Below are positions 11,147-11,782 of a stretch of 11,782 nucleotides of DNA, in pieces; within the stretch, counting starts at the first letter, position 1; each line of letters opens with the position of its first letter. This DNA is from Collinsella sp. (GTDB lineage Bacteria > Actinomycetota > Coriobacteriia > Coriobacteriales > Coriobacteriaceae), in assembly GCA_022720335.1 (NCBI GenBank), contig JAIHVJ010000041.1, forward strand, positions 1 to 11,782. Reading direction: 5' to 3'. Below the pieces are notes generated by a model that saw only the letters and a list, made by a program, of their open reading frames with translations, made no database searches and was not told where the DNA came from. The position numbers and the translations under genes are program-made.

Positions 11147-11782
11147 TTAGACCAACTTGAAGCCCTTGCGCTTGCCCACGGAGAGGGTGTCGCCCAGCTT
11201 GAGAGCGCTGGGATCGATGTTATAGCTCTTGGGAGCCACGGCCTTGCCGTTGATCTTGACGCCGCCGCCGTCGATATCGCGACGAGCCTGGCCGGCGCTC
11301 GCCGAAAGACCCAAGTCCTTGAGCAGGCCGGCGAGGTAGATCTGGCCCTCGTCGTTAACAGTCAGCTCAACGTGCTTCTCGGGGAAGTCGGCGAGCTGGC
11401 CCTCCTTGAACACGCGGTCGAACTCGGCCTGAGCCTCGTCGCCGGCACCGACGCCGTGGTAGGTGTCGCACAGGTCGCGGCCCAGAGCGCGCTTGAGCTC
11501 GTAGGGGTCGGCAGAACCATCGGCCAGGGCAGCGTCGATCTTGTCGACCTCGGCCGGGGTGAGCGAGCTCGCCAGGCGGTAGTACTTGCCGATCATCTCG
11601 TCGGGGATGGACATGGTCTTGCCGAACATGTCCTTGGGCGCGTCGGTCAGGCCGATGTAGTTACCGTAGGACTTGGACATCTTACGAACGCCATCGGTGC
11701 CCTCGAGCAGCGGCATGGTGAGCGCGATCTGGGGCTCCATGCCCATCTTCTCCATGAGCTCACGGCCGGCGAGCAGGTTGAA
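11147..11782 (-). CDS. tyrS: Tyrosyl-tRNA synthetase, C-terminal half (partial)
   Basis: Charges tRNA-Tyr with tyrosine in the cytoplasm. The last 211 residues are in the window; the reading frame is open to base 11782, and the Met at 11755 is internal, not a start. From the window edge: FNLLAGRELMEKMG (1-14), TMPLLEGTDGVRKMSKSYGN (21-40) with the class I KMSKS loop at 34-38, an anticodon-binding helical region (about 45-140), and a C-terminal S4-type RNA-binding domain (about 150-211) containing LSASAGQARRDIDGGGVKIN. The TMPLLEG..GV.KMSKS context is that of the TyrZ-like branch of bacterial TyrRS, by recollection of the family. The HIGH motif lies outside the window. A strong terminator follows. 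Confidence 0.96.
   Translation of the reverse strand, partial: FNLLAGRELMEKMGMEPQIALTMPLLEGTDGVRKMSKSYGNYIGLTDAPKDMFGKTMSIPDEMIGKYYRLASSLTPAEVDKIDAALADGSADPYELKRALGRDLCDTYHGVGAGDEAQAEFDRVFKEGQLADFPEKHVELTVNDEGQIYLAGLLKDLGLSASAGQARRDIDGGGVKINGKAVAPKSYNIDPSALKLGDTLSVGKRKGFKLV

Overview
The window looks like chromosomal DNA of a high-GC gut anaerobe of the Coriobacteriia, most likely Collinsella. This is inferred from base composition, strong AAAGGAG/GGAGG ribosome sites and the protein types (a clostridial-type citrate synthase and a UPF0237 ACT protein). No ribosomal RNA or other marker is present to prove it.

Left part, 1-4857, is accessory DNA. An ABC-2-like export operon runs leftwards: a tandemly duplicated permease (997-3213), its ATPase (251-991), and the first 32 codons of another membrane protein that leaves the window at base 1. 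Divergent from it is a two-gene unit: a DUF2975-type four-helix membrane protein and a YozG-like small XRE repressor. A perfect inverted repeat straddles the -10 box of this unit and is probably the repressor's operator. Directly after the repressor's stop codon, in the same frame, comes the catalytic half of a tyrosine recombinase that has lost its N-terminal domains. This suggests that 1-4857 is an old integrated island or its scar.

The stretch 4858-5253 holds no gene I can defend. It contains a nested GC-rich palindrome, a repeated CGGCTGA word and, just before the next gene, a -10-like box with an inverted repeat.

The right part is housekeeping: ACT-domain protein (5254-5541) and citrate synthase (5619-7037) with a strong terminator, a Cof-type HAD phosphatase (7125-7967), a second, opposite-strand Cof-type phosphatase (8102-8896), adenine deaminase (9103-10923, minus) and the 3' half of tyrosyl-tRNA synthetase (11147 to the edge, minus) with its terminator.

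The most interesting object is the second HAD gene. It sits in a segment of about 1.1 kb whose two ends are inverted copies of short repeat units spaced by the tetranucleotide CTAG. The outermost CTAG on each side supplies the stop codon of the flanking gene (HAD 1 on the left, adenine deaminase on the right). Removing the segment would leave two convergent genes sharing one CTAG. This is what an insertion with CTAG target duplication would look like, yet no transposase is inside. The same gene has a very compact 5' leader that is almost entirely one long hairpin covering its ribosome site.
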